A DNA stretch of 64,000 nucleotides from Cribrihabitans_A pelagius (lineage in GTDB: Bacteria; Pseudomonadota; Alphaproteobacteria; Rhodobacterales; Rhodobacteraceae), in assembly GCF_048820915.1 (NCBI RefSeq), contig NZ_JBMERR010000016.1, positions 1 to 64,000 of the forward strand. Direction: 5' to 3'. The stretch's first letter is position 1, and each line of letters starts with the position of its first letter. Under the pieces are notes generated by a model. That model was not told the DNA's origin and made no database searches. It was given only the letters and a program-made list of their open reading frames with translations. Positions 17,999-25,760 of the stretch are shown here, piece by piece. The translations under genes and the position numbers were made by a program.

Positions 17999-18051
17999 GG
18001 TGGCTCCTGTCGTGAACACCGCGTTGAGCGCGGCACCTTGGGTTTGGATTT

Positions 18052-18061
18052 TTATAGATAA
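18052..18061 (-). promoter_or_regulatory. BioR operator upstream of bioB
   Basis: On the bioB coding strand the site reads TTATCTATAA, an exact match to the alphaproteobacterial BioR (GntR family) motif as I recall it. It lies 54 bases before the bioB ATG, placed to cover the promoter. The bioR gene itself is not in this window. Regulation is inferred from motif and position. Confidence 0.85.
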
Positions 18062-18148
18062 TTTCCGCCACCCCATGCAAGCAGCCAAATCGCAGCACAG
18101 GGCAACGGCGCCGAAAATCTGTTAAGTACGACATTTTAAACGGTAAAA

Positions 18149-18168
18149 ACTATCTACAAAAATAGATG
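18149..18168. promoter_or_regulatory. Degenerate BioR-like inverted repeat between bioB and thiC
   Basis: ATCTA (18152-18156) is mirrored by TAGAT (18163-18167) with six bases between. The left half in context, CTATCTACAA, matches the BioR motif at eight of ten positions. It lies about 90 bases further from bioB than the perfect site and about 35 bases before the TPP riboswitch, where the thiC promoter should be. Binding is unproven. Confidence 0.4.
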
Positions 18169-18203
18169 TTGACGCCTGCACCCCTCCTCCCCTAGGCCTA
18201 AAG

Positions 18204-18320
18204 CCACGCAGGGGAGTCCCGCCGCAGGGACTGAGAGGCGCATGGGCACGGGGGCTTTACCCGGCCGGTGGCGCGACCCTTAGAACCTGACCCAGTTGAC
18301 ACTGGCGTAGGAAGCTAGGA
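18204..18320 (+). promoter_or_regulatory. TPP riboswitch (THI element) of the thiC operon
   Basis: All the conserved THI-box blocks are present in order: GGGGAGTCC, then GGGACTGAGAGG, the variable P3 arm, GACCCTTAGAACCTGA, and GGCGTAGGAAGC. The aptamer binds thiamin pyrophosphate and reduces thiC expression when TPP is plentiful. Downstream, CCGCACC (18321-18327) can pair with GGTGCGG (18356-18362). No strong terminator is evident before the thiC Shine-Dalgarno, so control of translation initiation is more likely than premature termination. Confidence 0.96.
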
Positions 18321-18461
18321 CCGCACCGCCCACGCCTTGGGGCCGCTTCAAAGCAGGTGCGGACCGTCTCGCAGGCCCCCGGCGCACGTGCCCGGCCCGC
18401 AGGTTTCCCAGCCACATCTCACCTGGTGTCTTTTTGAGTGAACGGCTTGAGGAGCACCATC

Positions 18462-20300
18462 ATGACCATCCGAACCGAGAGCAGCACGCCTGCCCCGCAG
18501 ATTACCACCGGACCGCTGCCCGCCTCGCGCAAGATCCATGTCGCAGGCCAGCTGCACCCCGATATCCGCGTGCCGATGCGCGAGATCTCGACCCACCCGA
18601 CCGCAGGCGAAGCGCCGCTGCCGGTCTATGACAGCTCCGGCCCCTACAGCGACCCTGAGGCGGAAATCGCGATTGCCAAGGGCCTGCCCGCGCTGCGCCG
18701 CGACTGGATCCTCGCCCGCGGCGATGTGGAGGAATACCGCGGCCGGGAGGTGAAGCCCGAGGACAACGGCTTTGCCGAAGGCGCGCGGCTGGTCGCGGAG
18801 TTCCCGGTGAAACCCGCGCCGTTGCGCGGCACGGACGGCAAGGCTCCGACGCAGCTGGCCTATGCCCGTGCCGGCGTCATCACGCCCGAGATGGAGTTCG
18901 TGGCGATCCGCGAAAACCAGCTGCGCGAGCTATCGCCTTGTCACGGCAAGCAGGACCGGGACGGCCACGACTGGGGCGCCAATATCCCCGACTACGTGAC
19001 GCCGGAATTCGTGCGCTCGGAAATCGCCGCGGGCCGCGCCATCATCCCTGCCAACATCAACCACCCGGAAATCGAGCCGATGATCATCGGCCGCAACTTC
19101 CTGGTGAAGATCAACGCCAATATGGGCACCTCGGCCGTCACCTCCTCGATGGAGGAGGAAGTGGACAAGCTGGTCTGGGCGATTCGCTGGGGCGCCGACA
19201 CGGTGATGGACCTCTCCACCGGCCGCAACATCCACAACACCCGCGAATGGATCGTGCGCAACTCGCCGGTGCCGATCGGCACGGTGCCGATTTACCAGGC
19301 GCTGGAAAAGGTGAGCGGCATTGCCGAGGACCTCACGTGGGAAGTGTTCCGCGACACGCTGATCGAACAGGCGGAACAGGGCGTCGACTACTTCACCATC
19401 CATGCCGGCGTGCGGCTGCACATGGTGCCGTTGACGGTAAACCGTGTGACGGGGATCGTGTCGCGCGGCGGCTCGATCATGGCGAAATGGTGCCTGCATC
19501 ACCACAAGGAAAGCTTCCTCTACGAGCATTTCGAGGAGATCTGCGACATCTGCCGCCAGTATGATGTCAGCTTCTCGCTGGGCGACGGCCTGCGTCCCGG
19601 CTCCATTGCCGACGCCAATGACGAAGCCCAGTTTGCGGAGCTGGAAACCCTGGGCGAGCTGACCAAGATCGCCTGGGCCAAGGACTGCCAGGTGATGATC
19701 GAAGGCCCGGGCCATGTCGCCATGCACAAGATCAAGGAGAACATGGACAAGCAGCTGGAGTGCTGCCACGAGGCGCCCTTCTACACGCTCGGGCCCCTGA
19801 CCACCGACATCGCGCCGGGCTATGACCACATCACCAGCGGCATCGGGGCGGCGATGATCGGCTGGTTCGGCTGCGCGATGCTGTGTTACGTGACCCCCAA
19901 GGAACACCTGGGCCTGCCGGACCGCGACGACGTAAAGACCGGGGTGATCACCTACAAGATCGCCGCCCATGCGGCGGACCTCGCCAAGGGGCTGCCGGGC
20001 GCCCAGCGCCGCGACGATGCGCTCAGCCGCGCGCGCTTCGAATTCCGCTGGGAGGATCAGTTCAACCTCTCCCTCGACCCCGAGACCGCGCGGGAGTTCC
20101 ACGACCAGACCCTGCCCAAGGAAGCCCACAAGGTCGCGCATTTCTGCTCCATGTGCGGGCCGAAGTTCTGCTCCATGCGGATCAGCCACGACATCCGCGC
20201 CGAGGCGCAGAAGGAGGGCATGGAGGCGATGGCCGCCAAGTTCCGCGAGGGCGGCGAATTATACGTACCCGCGCCCGAACCTGCGGAGCCGGCCGAATGA
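18462..20300 (+). CDS. thiC: Phosphomethylpyrimidine synthase ThiC
   Basis: ThiC is the radical SAM enzyme that rearranges aminoimidazole ribotide to HMP phosphate, the pyrimidine half of thiamin. The 612-residue protein has the family landmarks VPMREISTHP, MGTSAVTSSMEEEVDKL, DLSTGRNIHNTREW, MIEGPGHVAMHKIKENM and the C-terminal cluster ligands CSMCGPKFC. ATG 18462 is set by GAGGAG seven bases upstream. It is the first gene of thiC-O-S-G-E-F-D, under the TPP riboswitch. thiO starts within its stop codon (ATGA). Confidence 0.98.
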   Translation: MTIRTESSTPAPQITTGPLPASRKIHVAGQLHPDIRVPMREISTHPTAGEAPLPVYDSSGPYSDPEAEIAIAKGLPALRRDWILARGDVEEYRGREVKPEDNGFAEGARLVAEFPVKPAPLRGTDGKAPTQLAYARAGVITPEMEFVAIRENQLRELSPCHGKQDRDGHDWGANIPDYVTPEFVRSEIAAGRAIIPANINHPEIEPMIIGRNFLVKINANMGTSAVTSSMEEEVDKLVWAIRWGADTVMDLSTGRNIHNTREWIVRNSPVPIGTVPIYQALEKVSGIAEDLTWEVFRDTLIEQAEQGVDYFTIHAGVRLHMVPLTVNRVTGIVSRGGSIMAKWCLHHHKESFLYEHFEEICDICRQYDVSFSLGDGLRPGSIADANDEAQFAELETLGELTKIAWAKDCQVMIEGPGHVAMHKIKENMDKQLECCHEAPFYTLGPLTTDIAPGYDHITSGIGAAMIGWFGCAMLCYVTPKEHLGLPDRDDVKTGVITYKIAAHAADLAKGLPGAQRRDDALSRARFEFRWEDQFNLSLDPETAREFHDQTLPKEAHKVAHFCSMCGPKFCSMRISHDIRAEAQKEGMEAMAAKFREGGELYVPAPEPAEPAE

Positions 20301-21265
20301 TCACTATCGCCGGGGGCGGCCTGGCCGGCCTTGCCTGCGCTTACGAGCTGGCGCAGAGGGGGGTGGCGGTTACCGTCTATGAGCGCGCAACGAGCATCGG
20401 TGCAGAAAGCGTTTCCCGCTTTGCCGGCGGCATGCTCGCCCCCTGGTGCGAACGTGAAAGCGCGGAAGCGGAGGTTGTCACCCTCGGCAGCCGCGCCTTC
20501 GGCTGGTGGGCCAGGATCACCCCGGTGCACAGGCGCGGCACGCTGGTGGTGGCGCCTGCCCGCGACCGTGCCGAGCTCACCCGTTTTGCCCGCCGTACCG
20601 CCAATTTCCAGCTGCTGCGCGCGCCGCAGATAGCCGCACTGGAACCGGCGCTGGCAGGGCGGTTCGCCACCGGGCTGCACTTCGCGGAGGAAGCGCATCT
20701 CGACCCGCGCCGCGCACTCAGCGATCTAGCGGCCAAGGTGCAGGAAATGGGGGTGGATATCCGCCTCGCCACCCCCGCACCCCAAGGTGTGACGCTCGAC
20801 TGCACCGGCATGGCGGCGGGGCTCCCATCGTTACGCCCGGTGCGCGGCGAGATGGCGGTGCTGCACTGCCCGGACGTGGAGTTCACCCGCACGCTGAGGC
20901 TTCTGCATCCGCGGATGCCGCTCTATCTCGTGCCGCGCGGCGGCGGCCGCTACATGATCGGCGCCACCATGATCGAAAGCAGCTCGGACCGGCCGGTGAG
21001 CCTGCGTTCGCTCAGCGAACTCCTCAGCGCCGCTTTTGCCCTGCACCCTGGCCTTGCCGAAGCCGCGGTGGTGGAGACCGGTGCCGGCCTGCGCCCCGCC
21101 TTCCCCGGCAACCTCCCGATGGTGCTGGAGAAAGACGGCACGCTCTACCTCAACGGGCTTTACCGGCACGGCTTCCTGCTGGCGCCCGCCATGGCCGCCC
21201 AGGTGGCGGACCGCCTGATACCGGAGATCTGCGATGAAGATATTCGTGAACGCGCAACCCTGTGA
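20297..21265 (+). CDS. thiO: Glycine oxidase ThiO
   Basis: ThiO oxidises glycine to dehydroglycine with O2, supplying the imine that ThiG uses for the thiazole in aerobic bacteria. The 322-residue FAD enzyme has the dinucleotide-binding start MITIAGGGLAGLACAYELAQ and VTVYER, the DAAO-family core, and the C-terminal GLRPAFPGNLPMV and YLNGLYRHGFLLAPAMA motifs. The last 32 bases overlap thiS in another frame, an unusually long overlap. It is cotranscribed with thiC. Confidence 0.92.
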   Translation: MITIAGGGLAGLACAYELAQRGVAVTVYERATSIGAESVSRFAGGMLAPWCERESAEAEVVTLGSRAFGWWARITPVHRRGTLVVAPARDRAELTRFARRTANFQLLRAPQIAALEPALAGRFATGLHFAEEAHLDPRRALSDLAAKVQEMGVDIRLATPAPQGVTLDCTGMAAGLPSLRPVRGEMAVLHCPDVEFTRTLRLLHPRMPLYLVPRGGGRYMIGATMIESSSDRPVSLRSLSELLSAAFALHPGLAEAAVVETGAGLRPAFPGNLPMVLEKDGTLYLNGLYRHGFLLAPAMAAQVADRLIPEICDEDIRERATL

Positions 21266-21431
21266 AATCGCCGCCGCCACCCTGGCCGCGGCGCTGGACG
21301 AGCTGGGCTTTGCCAGCTCCGCCACCGCAACCGCGCACAACGGGCGGTTTGTGGCCTATGAGGACCGGGAGGAAACACCGCTGGCCGAAGGCGACCGGCT
21401 GGAGGTTCTGGCCCCGATGCAAGGAGGCTGA
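21234..21431 (+). CDS. thiS: Sulfur carrier protein ThiS
   Basis: ThiS is a 65-residue ubiquitin-fold protein whose C-terminal Gly-Gly (LAPMQGG) is adenylated by ThiF and loaded with sulfur as thiocarboxylate, the sulfur source for thiazole synthesis. It begins MKIFVNAQPCEI and has the LAEGDRLEVL strand before the tail. Its start lies inside thiO. thiG begins two bases after its stop, with AAGGAGG of the thiG Shine-Dalgarno contained in the thiS end. Confidence 0.95.
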   Translation: MKIFVNAQPCEIAAATLAAALDELGFASSATATAHNGRFVAYEDREETPLAEGDRLEVLAPMQGG

Positions 21432-21432
21432 G

Positions 21433-22200
21433 ATGCTGCTGTACGGACAAGAATTAACTTCACGCCTGCTCCTCGGTACGGCGCAATACCCCTCCCCCGC
21501 CACGCTCTCCGCTGCGATCGCAGCCAGCGGCACAGGCGTTGTTACCGTCTCGCTCCGGCGGGAGACCGCGGGCGGTTCGGGCGCGGGGTTCTGGGACCTG
21601 CTGAAGGACACCGGCTGCCGCATCCTGCCCAACACCGCGGGCTGCCATTCCGTTCAGGAGGCGGTGACCACTGCCCACATGGCCCGCGACCTGTTCGCCA
21701 CACCTTGGATAAAGCTGGAGGTGATCGGCCATGCCGACACGCTGCAGCCGGATGTTTATGGCCTGGTGGAGGCCGCGCGCATCCTCAGCGAGGACGGCTT
21801 TCAGGTCTTCCCCTATACCACCGACGATCTGGTGGCGGGCGAGAAGCTGCTGGAAGCGGGTTGCGAAGTGCTGATGCCCTGGGGCGCCCCGATCGGCTCG
21901 GGCCAGGGCCTGCGCAACCCGGACGGGCTGCGCGCGATGCGGGCGCATTTCCCCGGCGTGCCGCTGGTCGTCGACGCAGGGATCGGGCGGCCCTCGGATG
22001 CGGCTGAGGCGATGGAACTGGGAATGGACGCTGTGCTGCTCAACACCGCTGTGGCCAAGGCGGGCGACCCGGTGCGCATGGCGGAGGCGATGGCGCAGGC
22101 GGTTCAGGCGGGGCGCGCGGGCTTCGAGGCCGATCCAATGGAGCGGCGCGACATGGCGGTGCCTTCGACCCCGGTGCTGGGCCTGGCGGAGCTGGCATGA
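21433..22200 (+). CDS. thiG: Thiazole synthase ThiG
   Basis: ThiG is the TIM-barrel enzyme that assembles thiazole phosphate from DXP, dehydroglycine and ThiS thiocarboxylate. The 255 residues include SRLLLGTAQYPSP at the start, the Schiff-base Lys in WIKLEVIGHADTLQPD, VLMPWGAPIGSGQGLRNP and VVDAGIGRPSDAAEAMELG. The ATG at 21433 is preceded by AAGGAGG. It overlaps thiE as ATGA. Length and motifs are normal. Confidence 0.96.
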   Translation: MLLYGQELTSRLLLGTAQYPSPATLSAAIAASGTGVVTVSLRRETAGGSGAGFWDLLKDTGCRILPNTAGCHSVQEAVTTAHMARDLFATPWIKLEVIGHADTLQPDVYGLVEAARILSEDGFQVFPYTTDDLVAGEKLLEAGCEVLMPWGAPIGSGQGLRNPDGLRAMRAHFPGVPLVVDAGIGRPSDAAEAMELGMDAVLLNTAVAKAGDPVRMAEAMAQAVQAGRAGFEADPMERRDMAVPSTPVLGLAELA

Positions 22201-22793
22201 TGGAGCGTTTCTACCTGATCGCGGGCCATGTCGGCCGGCTGGAACTGCTGGTGCCGCATGGCGTGAAGCTCGTGCAGCTGCGGATCAAGGATCAGCCCGA
22301 GTCCGAGGTCCGCCGCCAAATCGCCCGCGCCCGCGACTTCTGCGCGGTCCACGATTGCCAACTGGTGGTGAACGATCATTGGCAGGCGGCGCTGGATCTG
22401 AACTGCGGCTTTGTGCACCTCGGCCAGGAGGACATGGACAGCGCCGACTTGGGCGCGCTGCGCCGCAAGGGCGTGCGGCTTGGCCTCTCCACCCATGACG
22501 AGGCGGAGCTGGAGCGGGCGCTCTCGGCCAGTCCGGATTACGTCGCGCTGGGGCCGGTCTACCGGACCCTGCTGAAGCAGATGAAATGGGCGCCGCAGGG
22601 GCTGGAGCGGGTTTCGCGCTGGAAGCAAATGGCGGGGAAGACGCCGCTGGTCGCGATTGGCGGGCTTACGCCGGAGCGGCTGCCGGGGGTCTTTGCCGCG
22701 GGGGCCGACAGCGCCGCGGTGGTGACCGATATCCAGACCGCCGGAGACCCCGAGGCGCGCACGCGGCTCTGGGTCGGGGCCTGCCGGGCATGA
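22197..22793 (+). CDS. thiE: Thiamin phosphate synthase ThiE
   Basis: ThiE joins HMP pyrophosphate and thiazole phosphate to thiamin phosphate. The 198-residue TIM-barrel protein shows VKLVQLRIKDQPESEV, QLVVNDHWQAAL, GFVHLGQEDM, LGLSTHDEAELERAL, YVALGPVYRT and the phosphate-binding VAIGGLTPERLP. It overlaps thiG upstream and thiF downstream as ATGA pairs, in keeping with a single coupled operon. Confidence 0.94.
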   Translation: MMERFYLIAGHVGRLELLVPHGVKLVQLRIKDQPESEVRRQIARARDFCAVHDCQLVVNDHWQAALDLNCGFVHLGQEDMDSADLGALRRKGVRLGLSTHDEAELERALSASPDYVALGPVYRTLLKQMKWAPQGLERVSRWKQMAGKTPLVAIGGLTPERLPGVFAAGADSAAVVTDIQTAGDPEARTRLWVGACRA

Positions 22794-23758
22794 GCCGCTA
22801 CGCGCGGCAGATGGCGCTGCCCGAGGTGGGCCCCGAGGGCCAGGCGCGGCTTGCCCGCGCGCATGTGCTGGTGGCGGGGGCTGGAGGGCTAGGCTGCCCG
22901 GTGCTGCAATATCTGGCCGGCGCAGGCATCGGCGAGATCACCGTGATGGACCCGGATGTTGTGGAGGAAAGCAACCTGCACCGCCAGCCGCTCTACACAA
23001 TGGAGGACGTCGGCCAGTACAAGGCCGAGGCCGCCCGCCGCCGCCTGCTGGCCGCCAACCCAGGGGTACGGCTGCATCCGCACGCCCGAGCGCTCGACGC
23101 AGCCAACGCCGGCCAGGCGGTGCGCCACGCCGATCTGGTGGTGGATGCCGCGGACAGTTTTGCGGTCTCCTATATCCTGTCGGACGAATGCTTTGCGCAG
23201 GGCAAGCCGCTGATCTCGGCTTCGGTCCTGGGACAAAGCGGCTATGCCGGGGGCTTCTGCGGCGGCGCGCCGTCGCTCAGGGCGGTGTTCCCGGATCTGC
23301 CCGCGCAGGCCGCGACCTGTGCCAGCGCCGGGGTGATGGGGCCTGCAGTGGGCATGATCGGCGCGCTGCAGGCGCAGATGGCGCTTCAGGTGCTTTTGGG
23401 CCAGATGCCCTCGCCGCTGGGACAGATGTTCACCCTGCGGCTTGGGTCGCTGGAGCTGGGGGGGTTTCGCTTCGATGAGGCCACCGAGCCGGCCCGCCCC
23501 CTGCCCTTCACTGCCGCGGCGCTGCTCACGCCGGAGGATCTGGCGGTGGAGCTGCGCGATACCGTTGAGGCGCCGCTGCCCGCGGTGCCCGGCGCGCTGC
23601 GGCTGCCGCGGGAGGCGCTGTCCACCGCTGCACTGCCCCGGGACCGGCGTATCGTGCTGTGCTGCCACTCGGGCCTGCGCGCCTGGGGTGCGGCAGCGGA
23701 GCTGCGGGCGGCGGGCTATGACAGCCTCGCCCTGCTGGCCGCCGGGGCCGGCGCATGA
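22790..23758 (+). CDS. thiF: ThiF-type E1 adenylyltransferase with rhodanese-like tail
   Basis: ThiF activates the ThiS C-terminus with ATP. The 322-residue protein has the E1 signature HVLVAGAGGLGCPVLQYL, the Arg-containing EESNLHRQPLYT, VVDAADSF, and the Cys-containing loop AATCASAGVMGP. The zinc-binding Cys pair expected just before that loop is absent (SLRAVFP in place of CxxC), and no later CxxC is visible. The last 70 residues end in a rhodanese-like piece with active-site loop CCHSGLRAWGAA, shorter than a full rhodanese domain. Position inside the thi operon supports ThiF over MoeB. Confidence 0.88.
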   Translation: MSRYARQMALPEVGPEGQARLARAHVLVAGAGGLGCPVLQYLAGAGIGEITVMDPDVVEESNLHRQPLYTMEDVGQYKAEAARRRLLAANPGVRLHPHARALDAANAGQAVRHADLVVDAADSFAVSYILSDECFAQGKPLISASVLGQSGYAGGFCGGAPSLRAVFPDLPAQAATCASAGVMGPAVGMIGALQAQMALQVLLGQMPSPLGQMFTLRLGSLELGGFRFDEATEPARPLPFTAAALLTPEDLAVELRDTVEAPLPAVPGALRLPREALSTAALPRDRRIVLCCHSGLRAWGAAAELRAAGYDSLALLAAGAGA

Positions 23759-24459
23759 CGGCGATCCTGGCGGCAGGGGGCACCGATTCCAGCGGCGGCG
23801 CCGGGCTCACCCGGGATGCGGCGATGGCTGCAGCGCTGGATGTCACCCTGCGCCCGGTGGTCACCGCCGTGACGGCGCAAACGGATCAGGCCGTGGAGGC
23901 CGTCTATCCGGCCGCCCCCGAAGAAGTGACCGCGCAGGTCTATGCGGCGCTCGCCACATCACCCGTGCCGGGGGCGGTGAAGCTTGGCATGATCGGCGCG
24001 CCCGGGCTGGCCGCAACCCTCGCGGAGGTATTGCCAACGGAGCTTCCGCTGGTGCTGGACCCGGTGCTGAAGTCAAGTTCCGGCGGGGCGCTGATGCTGG
24101 CGGACGGCTTTGGCGGGCTTTTGCACAGGGCCATGCTGATCACGCCGAACCTGCCGGAGCTGGCAGCGCTGTCCGGCCGTAGCGGCTGCGTTGAGGCGCA
24201 GGCGGCTGCATTGCTGGCGGCCGGCGCGCAGGCGGTGCTGGTCAAGGGCGGTCACGCCTTCGGCCGCGAAAGCACCGACCTTCTGTTCACCGCCGCTGGC
24301 GCGGAACACGCCTTTGCCGCACCGCGGCTGGCGGTGTCGCGGCGCGGAACGGGATGCAGCCTCGCCACCGCGATTGCCTGCTATCTGGCGAAAGGCGCGC
24401 CGCTGCCGGAGGCCTGCCGCGCCGCCAAATCCGCGGTGCACCGCTGGCTGCAAGGCTGA
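23755..24459 (+). CDS. thiD: Hydroxymethylpyrimidine/phosphomethylpyrimidine kinase ThiD
   Basis: ThiD phosphorylates HMP and HMP phosphate to HMP pyrophosphate. The 234-residue ribokinase-fold protein shows the substrate loop AAGGTDSSGGAGLTRDA, VTAVTAQ, VKLGMIG, LDPVLKSSSGG, ITPNLPELAALSG, VLVKGGHA and the catalytic GTGCSLATAIA (Cys in place of the common GTGCT pattern is normal). It is slightly shorter than E. coli ThiD (about 266). Last gene of the thi operon, overlapping thiF as ATGA. No clear terminator follows. Confidence 0.93.
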   Translation: MTAILAAGGTDSSGGAGLTRDAAMAAALDVTLRPVVTAVTAQTDQAVEAVYPAAPEEVTAQVYAALATSPVPGAVKLGMIGAPGLAATLAEVLPTELPLVLDPVLKSSSGGALMLADGFGGLLHRAMLITPNLPELAALSGRSGCVEAQAAALLAAGAQAVLVKGGHAFGRESTDLLFTAAGAEHAFAAPRLAVSRRGTGCSLATAIACYLAKGAPLPEACRAAKSAVHRWLQG

Positions 24460-24631
24460 TCCCGCCCCTCTCAGGGACTTTCCCCGGACTTTCCCCGGCG
24501 GCAGGTCGCTCAAGGACAATTCCGGCGCCGTATTTGAGGCGCAGCGCAGGGGTGGCTCAGCTACAGGCTCACCTCACCGGCCAACCTCCCCTTGCGCCGT
24601 CTGCCCCTGCCCCTTCCTCAGACCGTGAGAC

Positions 24632-25158
24632 ATGAGCGAACTCACCCGCCTCAGCGCCCTTGAGATGGCCACCCGCCTGCGCGCAGGCACCCTCTCCACG
24701 CGCGCCCTGCTGGACGCCCACCGCGCCCGCACCGAGGAAGTGAACGGCGGCATCAACGCCTTTATCACGCTGGGCTGGGCAGCGGCCGGGGCGCACGCCG
24801 ATGAGCTGGACGCGATGGCAGCGCGGGGCAGCTTCGCAGGCCCGCTGCACGGGCTGCCGGTGGCGGTCAAGGACATCTTCGAGACCCGGGGCCTGCGCAC
24901 CACCTGGGGGTCGAGATCGTTCGAGCACCACGTGCCGGGCTTTGATGCGCTGCATGTGGCCCGGCTGCGGACAGCGGCCTGCCGGAGGACTGGCGCACCG
25001 TGACGCTTACGCCGCCGCTGGAGCTGCCCAGCCTCTCGATCCCCTGCGGCACCTCGCGCGACGGCATGCCGGCGGGGCTGCATATCGCGGGCCCGCGCGG
25101 ATCGGACTCGCGGCTGTTGCGCTTTGCCCGCAGCCTGGAGCGGGGCCTGCGCGACTGA
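24632..25158 (+). pseudogene. Amidase-signature enzyme, internally deleted remnant
   Basis: The first part reads like the N-terminus of an amidase/GatA-type protein, with GPLHGLPVAVKDIFETRGL (the catalytic Lys) and TTWGSRSFEHHVPGFDA. Near 24970 it switches frame to sequence typical of the amidase C-terminus: LPSLSIPCGTSRDGMPAGL, then AGPRGSDSRLLRFARSLE and a stop at 25156-25158. About 300 residues, including the Ser-cisSer-Lys serines, are missing from the middle. It is therefore a deletion remnant and cannot be active. The original substrate cannot be told. Confidence 0.85.
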
Positions 25159-25167
25159 CCCGGCGCT

Positions 25168-25617
25168 TCAGAGCACGTTCAGCGTCGCCTTCACCCGGTC
25201 CATCACCACGGAGGTATTGAAGCGGCTGATGTTGGATTCATCAAAGAAATACTCCTGTGTGAAGGCTTCGTATTCCTTGATGTCCGCGACCGTCAGGATC
25301 AGCAGGAAGTCCGCCTCCCCCGTGGTGTAGTAGCATTGCTGCACGGCCGGGGCCTGGCGCATCCGGCGCTTGAAAGCGTCCAGATGCGCGCGGCTTTCGC
25401 GCTCCAGCACCACTTCGACGATCACGGTCATTTCCCGGCCCAGCTTGGCGGGGTTCAGCACCGCGATCTCGCGCTCGATCACGCCGCTGTTGCGCAGTTT
25501 CTGCAGCCGCTTCTGGACCGCTGCGGGCGATAGGCCGACATCCTGGCCGATGGTCTCGGCGGTGAGGCGGGCGTTGTGCTGCACCAGTTGCAGGATCTCC
25601 TCGTCCTTGGCGTCCAA
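25168..25617 (-). CDS. Lrp/AsnC family transcriptional regulator
   Basis: This is a 149-residue regulator with the Lrp layout: an N-terminal HTH (LDAKDEEILQLVQHNARLTAETIGQDVGLSPAAVQKRLQKL, residues about 1-42) and a C-terminal RAM/ACT ligand domain with ADFLLILTVADIKEYEAF. No ATG fits. A TTG at 25617 with AGGAGG eight bases upstream gives the usual length and is preferred. It is divergent from the maleate-isomerase-like gene (143-base gap), which may be its target. Amino-acid effectors are usual for the family, but the ligand here is unknown. Confidence 0.87.
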   Translation of the reverse strand: MDAKDEEILQLVQHNARLTAETIGQDVGLSPAAVQKRLQKLRNSGVIEREIAVLNPAKLGREMTVIVEVVLERESRAHLDAFKRRMRQAPAVQQCYYTTGEADFLLILTVADIKEYEAFTQEYFFDESNISRFNTSVVMDRVKATLNVL

Positions 25618-25760
25618 AATCCGTTCCTCCTCGCACGCGTCCTGCCCGGCGATGAATTTTGTCGCGCGGCGCCGGTATCCTACCACCCCGCCGCCTGAAT
25701 GTCCGGTATTGTTGCAGCAGGCCCGGCACAAGCGGGGCGGAGCCAGGCGGGAGGCGGCGG

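Noticed and set aside
18181..18461. Possible short leader peptide gene between the TPP riboswitch and thiC
   Set aside because: Sequence is explained by the riboswitch and the thiC ribosome-binding site; no start codon with Shine-Dalgarno and sensible reading was found.
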